The notes under the pieces are model-generated. The model saw only the letters and a list, made by a program, of their open reading frames with translations. It made no database searches and had not been told where the DNA came from. Positions 26,363 to 32,937 of a stretch of 32,937 nt of DNA are shown piece by piece. The DNA comes from Candidatus Obscuribacterales bacterium (GTDB taxonomy: Bacteria > Cyanobacteriota > Vampirovibrionia > Obscuribacterales > Obscuribacteraceae), in contig JAIEQI010000047.1 of assembly GCA_019747875.1 (NCBI GenBank), positions 1-32,937 on the forward strand. Reading direction: 5' to 3'. Position 1 is the stretch's first letter; every line of letters begins with the position of its first letter. The translations under genes were made by a program, and so were the position numbers.

Positions 26363-26797
26363 TTAGTTAATTTCGAATACAAGTTCGGTGCGTCCGAACT
26401 TGATACGGTCCCCCGGAAAAATCTGCTTTCGCTCAGAGAGCACCTCGCCGTTCAACAAGGTGCCGTTCGTGCTACCTAGATCTTCTACAAAGTAATTACC
26501 CTTTATGAACAAAACCCAGGCATGATGTCTTGATATATAACTGTCATTATGCAGCGAAATGTTATTTGCCTTGTCTCTTCCTATCTTACTAACTGATTGA
26601 GCAAGAGGGTAACGCTCGTTAGTTTCTTTATTGACCAGCATCGCCCCGTGCATGGTGGGCTGTACTTGAGTTTGCGCAAGGATATTGTCGAGCCGATCTC
26701 CGGCTCCCAGGCTAGCAGTAGGAGCGCAGAAACTACACTGTCCTCCGGCAGTTATCATTCCTCCGCATCTTGAACACTTCTGTTCTGTTCCGCTCAT
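26363..26797 (-). CDS. FHA domain protein with N-terminal zinc ribbon
   Basis: This small cytoplasmic protein (144 residues from the ATG at 26797; a TTG six codons upstream is an alternative) reads phosphothreonine. Counting from the ATG, a zinc ribbon has two CxxC pairs at Cys8/Cys11 (CSRC) and Cys21/Cys24 (CSFC). The FHA domain (about 65-142) carries the phosphopeptide-binding residues in KIGRDK, the SRHH motif and GSTNGT, all intact. The neighbours are a PP2C phosphatase 54 bp or more upstream and a Ser/Thr kinase 3 bp downstream, so its natural partner is probably a threonine phosphorylated by that kinase. The ribosome binding site is weak at both possible starts. Confidence 0.9.
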   Translation of the reverse strand: MSGTEQKCSRCGGMITAGGQCSFCAPTASLGAGDRLDNILAQTQVQPTMHGAMLVNKETNERYPLAQSVSKIGRDKANNISLHNDSYISRHHAWVLFIKGNYFVEDLGSTNGTLLNGEVLSERKQIFPGDRIKFGRTELVFEIN

Positions 26798-26869
26798 AGC
26801 CCCGCAATTCGCCAAAACTAAATAACTTAGTAGTCGGACGACGACCCTCCACCCGCAGGGGTCTATATA

Positions 26870-27628
26870 TTATCCATTGCCATTTTCGTTTTCGAAATAA
26901 CGCACGGCGACCACAGTCACGTTATCGGGCGCTCCGCCATCGAGTGTTTGATTAACGAGCTCACCGCAAACGGCAGCTGGGTCTGTCAGGTTTTCGACCA
27001 CACTGCTAATTTGTTCGTCGCGCAAAACCGTCGGCAAGCCGTCTGTACAAAGGACAATCCAATCATCCGGCTTTATTTCAACAGGAGTCAAATCAATCTC
27101 GACCTTGTCATCATGCCCGAGACAGCGAGTAATTAAGTTCTTGTAAGGATTAATGCGAGCTTGCTCTTCTGTCAATCTGCCGGCTCGCACCATTTCTTGC
27201 ACTACCGAATGGTCTTGCGTCAATAGCGTAGAACGTCCATTGCGCACTAAATAGGCTCGCGAATCACCAACGTGTGCAATTTGCAATTTGCTGTCTTCGG
27301 CTTGGACAGCCACAACAACGGTTGTGCCCATACCTCTTACCGAGGCGTCTTGCTCCGCAACCGACCAAACAGAACGATTTGCCAGAAGCACTGCGTCTTG
27401 CAACCATTGCTTGATCGCATCTAAATCAGAGCTATGCGGTCTGCGATCGTTCCAGAGTTGAGCAATCGCTTCAACAGTTAGCTTCGAAGCCCGAGCCCCA
27501 CCGAGAGCTCCCCCCATTCCATCAGCTACGCAAAAGACTCGTTCATCAGGACTTACATAACAATTGTCCTCGTTCTTAGGACGCTGTTTGCCTTCGTGGG
27601 TCTTGGAAGCCACACGCCATTTCAGCAT
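26870..27628 (-). CDS. PP2C family Ser/Thr protein phosphatase
   Basis: This 252-residue soluble phosphatase removes phosphate from Ser/Thr residues and is the usual counterpart of Hanks-type kinases (Stp/PrpC type). Metal and phosphate residues are in place: RPKNEDN (16-22, Asp21), VADGMGG (34-40, Asp36), GDSRAYLVRNG, CTDGLP (Asp196) and GAPDNVTVV (Asp235). Length is normal for the family. The ATG has GGAG 7 nt upstream. It overlaps the stop of the ABC1 kinase gene by 7 bp (ATGCTGA), so the two are translationally coupled. Confidence 0.95.
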   Translation of the reverse strand: MLKWRVASKTHEGKQRPKNEDNCYVSPDERVFCVADGMGGALGGARASKLTVEAIAQLWNDRRPHSSDLDAIKQWLQDAVLLANRSVWSVAEQDASVRGMGTTVVVAVQAEDSKLQIAHVGDSRAYLVRNGRSTLLTQDHSVVQEMVRAGRLTEEQARINPYKNLITRCLGHDDKVEIDLTPVEIKPDDWIVLCTDGLPTVLRDEQISSVVENLTDPAAVCGELVNQTLDGGAPDNVTVVAVRYFENENGNG

Positions 27629-29565
27629 TTCTTATCTCCGTTAGTCTGGGCCTCATCTGAAGCAGTTCCTTTTGGACTCCACTTTGACAAGCGGATTAAT
27701 TTCCAAATCATTATTCCCCCTAAAATAATATTTCCTATCACGAAATAGAAGCCTGGCATCTGATAATTTGTCAGAATTCCCGGATTGAACGAGATTAGGG
27801 TTCCAGTTGAGATCGTTACGTACGTGATTCCGATAAAACTCGTAGAGAAAACGATGGACTTTAATCGCTTGATATCTCCCGCTTGGCGAACGCATTTCCG
27901 GCAAGGAAGCGTTTTTGCAGGAGCAGCAGGAAGCATTTTACTTGATCCGTTCCCATTTGAATGCTCATCGCGAGCTTGAACTCGCTTGCTTAACCCACTG
28001 ACAGCCAGTCCGGCCAGTTGCATCAAACCTTGCAAAGTTGATAAAGACTCCAACCCTTCAAGCGTCACCAGCTTTCTGACAACTGGACGAACGGCTTGAA
28101 TAAAAGAGAAATCTTGTTTGAGTGTTCGCGCAATTCCTTCTAGTGAACTGCCGGCTCGCAAAATATATGCAAGGTTTGCCGGAAGCCGCAAACTTCTTTC
28201 GGTCACAACGGTATCGATATCATGCTCTAACTGCCTGAAATCAAGATCAAACAGACTCTTGCCGGAGTAGTAATCCATGAATGGTGTAATCGCGCGAGCA
28301 ATTGCATCGTGATTTGTGCCGGCCCGCACAACTCCGAGCTCTGACAAGCTTCTTACCAGCAGATCAGCTTTGCGATTGACTGTGGCTAAAACGCAGGAAA
28401 GCAGTGCCCGCCTTTGCCCCTCAGTGATCTCTCCCATCATTCCGAAATCGTAGATTATCAGACAACCATTTCGATCGACAGCTAAGTTTCCTGCGTGTGG
28501 ATCGGCATGAAAGAACCCCTTGATAACAAACTGCTCGAGGTAACACGTGATAAGAAGGTTGCCCACTTGTTCAAGATCGATGCCGCGTTCGACCAGCTCA
28601 CGAGTGCGATCGATTTTTATTCCTTCGATATATTCGAGCGTCAAAACCTTCCGCGCCGAGTATTTCCAGATGACTCGCGGAATGCGGACTTCAGGCTTGT
28701 CTCGCAACAACCTCCGCAAACGATCCGCGTTGCGGCCTTCAAGCAAGTAGTCAACTTCGGCAAAAAGATTCTTTCCGAATTCATCCGACATCTCCAGCCA
28801 ATTGCGGAAGTCAAAGCGGGCCGGGCGTCTTTCTCCAGGCACGTTGAGTCTCTGCATCCATTCCGACTTCCAGCTGTTGTAAGCCAAACCGGCTTTGGCA
28901 GCCAATCTCATCAATCCGAGATCGCGATAAAAATCATGAGTAAGACCAGAACGCTGCACTTTCAAGACTGCTTGGCGCCCGTCTTTTAGCTGCACGCGAT
29001 GGACTTGACCAATACTTGCCGATGCCATGGGCACAGGGTCGAAATACGCAAAAAGCTCTTCCGGGGGCGCTCCGAGCTCTTGGGTAACGATTTGGCGCAA
29101 AAGCTCCAGACTGAAAGATGGAACGCGATCCTGCAAACTTGCCAATTCATCGGCGACTATCACCGGCAGGAGATCGCGCCGAACGGACAAGAACTGGCCA
29201 AGTTTTATGTAAGTTGGTCCGAGATCGATTAGCAGTTGCTTGATGGCTTGACCTGAGCGGCGGAGCTTTTCTTCCTTTGTAAGCTTGCTTCCTTCAAAAT
29301 ATGTTGTCCAGAATGAACTCAGGAAAAATGCAACAACGCTCCTGGCGACATGCCAGAAGCGTTCATCTCTCAAACAGCCCGGGAATTCTACAGTAGCATC
29401 GGCAATCGCTGGATCGTATTGGTCCTTCGGTAGGTTAATCGGGCGCTCAAGCGGAATGCGCGAAGCATCGCCAGCACCATTTGTTTCGGCTGGAACGAGA
29501 GAAGGCTCGGCAGGAATACGAGCCGGGAGCGATCTCGACTCTGAAGTTTCGTCTTCCCTTGCCAT
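27622..29565 (-). CDS. ABC1/AarF/UbiB family atypical kinase
   Basis: This protein of about 647 residues belongs to the UbiB/ABC1 (COQ8-like) family, ATPases with a kinase-like fold that support isoprenoid-quinone or lipid metabolism at membranes. Numbering from the upstream GTG at 29577, it shows the KxGQ motif (KLGQ, 125-128), the Ala-rich loop ASASIGQV (185-192), Lys206, FHADPHAGN (356-364) and DFG (377-379). Two hydrophobic helices at the C-terminus (IVFSTSFIGITYVTISTGTL and FYFVIGNIILGGIMIWKL) anchor it in the membrane, as usual. The first 60 residues are a polar extension. The ATG at 29565 is taken as start; GTG at 29577 is the alternative, and neither has a strong ribosome binding site. 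It heads the compact phospho-signalling cluster. Confidence 0.92.
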   Translation of the reverse strand: MAREDETSESRSLPARIPAEPSLVPAETNGAGDASRIPLERPINLPKDQYDPAIADATVEFPGCLRDERFWHVARSVVAFFLSSFWTTYFEGSKLTKEEKLRRSGQAIKQLLIDLGPTYIKLGQFLSVRRDLLPVIVADELASLQDRVPSFSLELLRQIVTQELGAPPEELFAYFDPVPMASASIGQVHRVQLKDGRQAVLKVQRSGLTHDFYRDLGLMRLAAKAGLAYNSWKSEWMQRLNVPGERRPARFDFRNWLEMSDEFGKNLFAEVDYLLEGRNADRLRRLLRDKPEVRIPRVIWKYSARKVLTLEYIEGIKIDRTRELVERGIDLEQVGNLLITCYLEQFVIKGFFHADPHAGNLAVDRNGCLIIYDFGMMGEITEGQRRALLSCVLATVNRKADLLVRSLSELGVVRAGTNHDAIARAITPFMDYYSGKSLFDLDFRQLEHDIDTVVTERSLRLPANLAYILRAGSSLEGIARTLKQDFSFIQAVRPVVRKLVTLEGLESLSTLQGLMQLAGLAVSGLSKRVQARDEHSNGNGSSKMLPAAPAKTLPCRKCVRQAGDIKRLKSIVFSTSFIGITYVTISTGTLISFNPGILTNYQMPGFYFVIGNIILGGIMIWKLIRLSKWSPKGTASDEAQTNGDKKC

Positions 29566-29636
29566 AGTTCCCGTCACGCTTGCCAGCTATAAGCCTCCTA
29601 ACTCAGCGGCCCCTTATATGATGAGCGCGCTTCATG

Positions 29637-29697
29637 TAAAACCGGCACCTGCGGTGCAATTTAAGCTGCGACCCCGGGTGCCGGTCTCTACTCTTTT
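29637..29697. terminator. Probable bidirectional hairpin terminator
   Basis: ACCGGCACC (29641-29649) pairs perfectly with GGTGCCGGT (29677-29685). Read on the minus strand, the stem is followed by TTTAC and preceded by an A-rich stretch, suiting the end of the phasin-like gene. On the plus strand it is followed by CTCTACTCTTTTTTC. It lies between the phasin-like gene and the ABC1 kinase gene, and suggests that these are separate transcripts. Confidence 0.6.
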
Positions 29698-29711
29698 TTC
29701 GTGGGAAGCAG

Positions 29712-30074
29712 CTAGACTGCTGTTCTCACAGACTTGAGTTCAGCGATTTCTGCTCTGAGTGTAGCGAGCTCAGCGCGGAGCTCGTTAATCTCGCTGGAAT
29801 CGCCCAAGGCGCCCAATGAGAAATCTGCGACTTGTCTTTTCAGTTTTTCACGAACTTGTGATTCGAGAACTTCAGAACGCTGCCAAACTTGCGTGTAAAC
29901 TTCGCCGGCAACTTCTTTCACTTTGTCCTTGGACTCGTTGAATTTGTCGGTGCCTTGAGTTTTGTATTCGCTTGTTTTAGCAGTTACGGTGTCGAGGGCA
30001 TCCTCAACCTTTTCGCGGCCTACTTCAAAAGCAGCCTTCGCCAAGAACAACAATTTTACGACTGGCCGAAACAC
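29712..30074 (-). CDS. Small helical coiled-coil protein, phasin-like
   Basis: This protein of about 120 residues is almost wholly amphipathic helix, with AKAAFEVGREKVEDALDTV followed by a long polar helix and a heptad-rich end (ELRAELATLRAEIAELK). This layout resembles phasins of polyhydroxyalkanoate granules or other membrane- or granule-coating proteins; I see no motif that decides. No signal peptide or transmembrane helix is present. I prefer the GTG at 30074, because GGAGG lies 8 nt before it, over the ATG at 30089, which has no ribosome binding site. It lies upstream of the ABC1 kinase gene on the same strand, separated by a strong hairpin. Confidence 0.65.
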   Translation of the reverse strand: MFRPVVKLLFLAKAAFEVGREKVEDALDTVTAKTSEYKTQGTDKFNESKDKVKEVAGEVYTQVWQRSEVLESQVREKLKRQVADFSLGALGDSSEINELRAELATLRAEIAELKSVRTAV

Positions 30075-30095
30075 TGGGTTTACCTCCATGTAGGT

Positions 30096-30111
30096 GAGAA
30101 GCGCGCTTCTC
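30096..30111. promoter_or_regulatory. 16-bp perfect palindrome
   Basis: GAGAAGCGCGCTTCTC is its own reverse complement. It lies 22 bp upstream of the preferred GTG start of the phasin-like gene, in the divergent gap to arginase. It could be a dimeric repressor site or a 5'-leader hairpin. Confidence 0.45.
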
Positions 30112-30210
30112 GTGATTTAGAACGACCACCCTCTGCTCGGATTACCAGGGCAGTCGCGGGCAATAATTAGCTTTCGTAGAGAGACAAAAGATATCGGAGA
30201 TTATACACTA

Positions 30211-30227
30211 GGAGCATGTCCTGCTCC
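30211..30227. promoter_or_regulatory. 6-bp hairpin upstream of arginase
   Basis: GGAGCA (30211-30216) pairs with TGCTCC (30222-30227) around TGTCC, directly after an AT-rich TTATACAC that could be a -10 box (no -35 partner seen). It may lie at the 5' end of the arginase transcript. Confidence 0.3.
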
Positions 30228-30356
30228 CCTAACGTATCGCATCGTCTCAATTTCTATAACGAACCAGATACAAACCGGGAAAAGCCCAACGGTTGGCAAC
30301 TTCAAGAAGCTCACGCAGGCTAAACCCTGAGATTCATTCTTTACACTTACAACTAT

Positions 30357-31352
30357 ATGAAAAATTTAGCAAATAAGTCCACGGAAGCTACCCCGAAGCA
30401 GCAGTGCGCGGTGGAGCGCAAGAAGTTTGATGAAGTCAGCCTAATTTACGTGCCGCTTTTTATCGGCGGCAAGCATCGAGGAGCCAGCATGGGACCGGCC
30501 GCTATGAGAGTGGCTGAGCTGCCGGAAAAAATTACCTCCTTAGGATTTAAGATTTCGCGCGAAATTGAACTTAAGGAGCCGCCCCAGACATGTTGGTTCG
30601 ATCGCGGGCATAACGGACCGGTTTGTGTACCCGAAATCACTCAACTATCGGAAGAATTGGCCCAGAAGGTCGAAGATGCAATGGATGCTAATACCATTCC
30701 GATCACCGTAGGTGGTGACCATAGCCTCGCGATTGGCAGCATTACCGGTGCATCTCGTCATTATAGAAAGAACAATCAGAAGTTCGGTTTAGTTTGGTTT
30801 GATGCGCACGGCGACATTAACACCCCTGACACTACATACAGTGGCAACGTTCACGGAATGCCGCTGGCTGTCTCTTTAGGAAAAGGCGACGAGCGACTGG
30901 TCAACGTTGGCGGATTCAGCCCGAAAGTCGAAGGTGCACGCACCTGTTTGGTCGGGGTTCGCGACATCGATCCACCCGAACGGCAACTAATAAAAGAGTT
31001 GGGCATACATGCATTCTCTATGCGCGATCTCGATCACATGGGCATGACCAGAATGGCGGATCGAATCGTTCAGCTTCTTGGCGATGATATTGATGGTATT
31101 CACGTTTCCTTCGATATCGACGTTATGGATCCCGAAATTGCACCAGGAGTAAGCACGGCAGCGCCTGGCGGCTTGAACTATCGAGAAGCTCATCTTGCCT
31201 TGTGCATTCTTGCCGAGACGGGACTTGTGCGCTCCATCGATTTTGTCGAACTCAATCCCGCCCAAGATACTCGCAACAAAACGGCAGAACTAGCAGTTGA
31301 TTTGATCAAAACTGCACTCGGTTACACGATCCTGCCAGACAAACACAGCTAA
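30357..31352 (+). CDS. rocF: Arginase
   Basis: This 331-residue cytoplasmic enzyme hydrolyses L-arginine to ornithine and urea with a binuclear manganese centre. All six metal ligands are visible: His122 (GGDHS), Asp149, His151 and Asp153 (FDAHGDIN), and Asp253 and Asp255 (SFDIDVMDP). The substrate-loop pattern INTPDTTYSGNVHGMPL and GVRDIDPPE agree with arginase rather than agmatinase, with Asn155 and Ser162 at the expected places. The end FVELNPAQD is also arginase-like. The first 20 residues are a short polar extension. No Shine-Dalgarno sequence precedes the ATG at 30357, so the start is not secure. The gene stands alone, and a urease or ornithine pathway gene is not seen in the window. 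Confidence 0.92.
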   Translation: MKNLANKSTEATPKQQCAVERKKFDEVSLIYVPLFIGGKHRGASMGPAAMRVAELPEKITSLGFKISREIELKEPPQTCWFDRGHNGPVCVPEITQLSEELAQKVEDAMDANTIPITVGGDHSLAIGSITGASRHYRKNNQKFGLVWFDAHGDINTPDTTYSGNVHGMPLAVSLGKGDERLVNVGGFSPKVEGARTCLVGVRDIDPPERQLIKELGIHAFSMRDLDHMGMTRMADRIVQLLGDDIDGIHVSFDIDVMDPEIAPGVSTAAPGGLNYREAHLALCILAETGLVRSIDFVELNPAQDTRNKTAELAVDLIKTALGYTILPDKHS

Positions 31353-31652
31353 ACGTTTTCCTTTCTCTTAAAAGCGTTTCTGGCTTCGGCATTGAGTCCA
31401 GCTACACGCGCCGGCGCGCTTGAGCATGAGCCTTAGCAAGCAAACGCGCCAAGTTGTTTTCTTAAGAATGGGCGGCCCAAGAGTTAAGGATTTCTGCGCA
31501 TTTTGCGCTATTTCGGTGGGATTCTCACACTTGAGATAGTCATACTGTTCAGCTAGCTTTGCTTGTGGGCGGTATGTTGGTTTTACTTTGGAATGACTGC
31601 AATGTAGCGCGTGGGTGCTGCTTGCAGCTGCGCGATCTGGGGAAGGTTTGAA
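31353..31652. other. Intergenic region between arginase and the protease
   Basis: These 300 bp hold an imperfect hairpin just after the arginase stop (AAACGTTTT with AAAAGCGTTT, 31351-31379) without a T-tract. They also hold a 12-bp perfect palindrome CGCGCCGGCGCG (31407-31418). The ribosome binding site GGGAAGG lies before the protease ATG. No gene is supported here; a 188-codon minus-strand frame running into the protease gene is an antisense shadow. Confidence 0.5.
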
Positions 31653-32585
31653 ATGGAAAAGCAGTGCAAGACAGTACCGGTAGTGCCGTATGAAGATGGT
31701 TTTCCGGGTCCCGTATACAGTGAGGATTGCAACCGCTTTCAGACGGCACGCAAACTCTATGACGAAGTGACGAAAGATATCGTCCTGATAAGAACTAGTA
31801 CTGACCCGCACAACATTGGTGATACCGGATTTGGCACTGGCTTCTTCGTGAACAAAGGCGATGAGATAGTCACCAATGCGCACGTTGTAACAGCAATGCC
31901 CTATCTTGAGGTCGTCACCCAAGACGGCAAACACTATCAGGGTAAGATTGAGAAACTTGATGACTTGAATGACATGGCGGTAGTTAAAGTGATTGGAAAG
32001 GATCCTAACGACAAGCCTTCATTAAAGATCGACAACGACACCACAGATTTGAAGAATGGCGACGAAGTGATTGCATTCGGGTATCCCAGGGGCTTCGGAA
32101 ACTTCGATGTATTCGCGAACCCAGGAAGATACCGCGAACATGGCACAATGCTTGGATTCTTGCCAGGTAAAGACCCTTCGCAATATCCAGATTTACAAGA
32201 AATGAAAAACCGTGCCGGCCAAATAAACAACCCGAGCTACAGTGCAGAGGTAGAGCAATATCTCAACTCTGAGCGAATCAGAAACTCAATGGCTATTTTC
32301 GGAGGTAACTCTGGTGGACCGGCGGTGGACGCTGACGGGCGTGTGGTTGGCGTAATGGCGAACAGGGTATCCGGAGCGCGCGCACTAATGGTGCCTGCGG
32401 AAAAGCTAAGTGAATTCATAAACAAACCCGAGACGAAATTCAATTTCAAATACGAAATCGACGAACACAATCATTACAAGCTTGCCGAGATCGAAAGAAA
32501 AGACGGAAGCGGACTCCCACCGGTCATACTTCCATTCATAAAGAAAGCAGCAGCCCCACGCGATCCCACTCTTAGTCAGTTCTAG
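31653..32585 (+). CDS. Trypsin-like serine protease (HtrA/S1-type domain, no PDZ)
   Basis: This 310-residue protein has a chymotrypsin-fold protease domain like that of HtrA/Deg proteins. The catalytic triad is intact: His77 in TNAHVV, Asp107 in NDMAVVKV and Ser220 in GGNSGGPA. An oxyanion-side loop between about 150 and 205 is longer than usual (GFLPGKDPSQYPDL and a helix to YLNSERIRN). No PDZ domain and no signal peptide or transmembrane helix is seen, so it appears cytoplasmic or is exported by another route. I choose the ATG at 31653, because GGGAAGG lies just upstream; an in-frame GTG at 31611 would add 14 residues that are not a signal peptide either. The gene ends 3 bp before the repeat array begins. 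Confidence 0.88.
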   Translation: MEKQCKTVPVVPYEDGFPGPVYSEDCNRFQTARKLYDEVTKDIVLIRTSTDPHNIGDTGFGTGFFVNKGDEIVTNAHVVTAMPYLEVVTQDGKHYQGKIEKLDDLNDMAVVKVIGKDPNDKPSLKIDNDTTDLKNGDEVIAFGYPRGFGNFDVFANPGRYREHGTMLGFLPGKDPSQYPDLQEMKNRAGQINNPSYSAEVEQYLNSERIRNSMAIFGGNSGGPAVDADGRVVGVMANRVSGARALMVPAEKLSEFINKPETKFNFKYEIDEHNHYKLAEIERKDGSGLPPVILPFIKKAAAPRDPTLSQF

Positions 32586-32587
32586 AG

Positions 32588-32937
32588 CCGACAGGCCTTC
32601 GATCGGGAGCGCCGACATCTTGCCAGCTTAGATCTGTTCGATCCCGGGAGCGCCCGCATCCTGCCGGCTTCGATCTGTTCGATCCGGGAGCGCTGGCGTC
32701 CTGCCGGCTTCGATCTGTTCGATCCGGGAGCGCCGGCATCCTGCCGGCTTCGATCTGTTCGATCCCGGGAGCGCCCGCATCCTGCCGGCTTCGATCTGTT
32801 CGATCCGGGAGCGCCGGCATCCTGCCGGCTTCGATCTGTTCGATCCCGGGAGCGCCCGCATCCTGCCGGCTTCGATCTGTTCGATCCGGGAGCGCCGGCA
32901 TCCTGCCGGCTTCGATCTGTTCGATCCCGGGAGCGCC
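32588..32937. repeat. Tandem 40/41-bp GC-rich repeat array (right array)
   Basis: Eight units starting at GATCTGTTCGAT occur at 32631, 32672, 32712, 32752, 32793, 32833, 32874 and 32914, preceded by one degenerate copy. Two unit types are seen: A (41 bp, with GATCCCGGGAGCGCCCGC) and B (40 bp, with GATCCGGGAGCGCCGGC). From 32712 on they strictly alternate, giving an 81-bp higher-order repeat. B units contain the perfect hairpin GCCGGCA-TCC-TGCCGGC; A units have one mismatch in the stem. The 32-bp core equals the left array in reverse complement. The array runs off the right edge. There are no unique spacers, so it is not a CRISPR array. Confidence 0.95.

Noticed and set aside
27653..27904. 83-codon frame inside the ABC1 kinase gene
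   Set aside because: It is a shadow in another frame of the C-terminal membrane helices of the kinase.
31368..31934. 188-codon minus-strand frame
   Set aside because: It overlaps the start of the trypsin-like protease, lacks motifs and has no ribosome binding site.
32572..32901. Minus-strand frame over the right array giving RQDAGAP-type repeats
   Set aside because: Units of 40 and 41 bp give an 81-bp period that keeps a frame open by chance. The peptide has no protein character, and such products are typical false calls on GC-rich repeats.
32588..32937. CRISPR array
   Set aside because: The units are contiguous with no unique spacers, and no cas gene is nearby.

Overview
The window looks like a chromosomal stretch from an uncultured, free-living bacterium of the non-photosynthetic cyanobacterial sister lineage (Vampirovibrionia/Melainabacteria, Obscuribacterales-like). 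This placement is an inference. It rests on a secreted protein ending in an ARC6/Ftn2-type 'IMS' domain, a wealth of Ser/Thr kinases fused to TPR or NHL repeats, TPR-ankyrin secreted proteins, moderate GC content and dispersed GC-rich hairpin repeats. No rRNA, tRNA, CRISPR array, transposase or phage gene was seen.

Layout. 1-163: tandem 63-bp repeats. 164-710: non-coding region with hairpins. 711-7390 (+): giant alpha-2-macroglobulin (2072 aa, CTEQ thioester) and a small secreted three-cysteine protein. 7406-8512: small TPR protein (-) and a GNAT acetyltransferase (+). 8627-11547 (-): TPR-tailed membrane Ser/Thr kinase followed by a cysteine-peptidase-like protein. 11816-13521 (+): two overlapping membrane-protein genes behind a promoter and a two-hairpin leader. 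13537-17782 (-): two secreted proteins, one with an IPT/TIG domain and one with TPR and ankyrin repeats. 18073-18975 (+): SDR-type epimerase/reductase. 19015-22193 (-): IMS-domain secreted protein and an M23 peptidase carrying a beta-propeller.

22459-29577 (-) is a compact cluster: ABC1/UbiB kinase, PP2C phosphatase, FHA/zinc-ribbon protein, Ser/Thr kinase with a six-bladed NHL propeller, Maf pyrophosphatase, and a divergent S-adenosylhomocysteinase-like protein. Several junctions overlap or are only 2-3 bp apart. A writer (kinase), reader (FHA) and eraser (PP2C) of protein phosphorylation sit together with Maf, a nucleotide-quality/division factor. Upstream of it lies a coiled-coil, phasin-like gene. 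On the right are arginase (30357-31352, +), a trypsin-like protease without PDZ domain (31653-32585, +) and a tandem 40/41-bp repeat array that runs off the window.

The most unusual structural signal is one GC-rich hairpin element (7-bp stem, 3-nt loop, 32-bp core). It occurs in one orientation in the left array, in the opposite orientation in the right array, and a third time in frame inside the coding sequence of the S-adenosylhomocysteinase-like gene at about 22564-22600.
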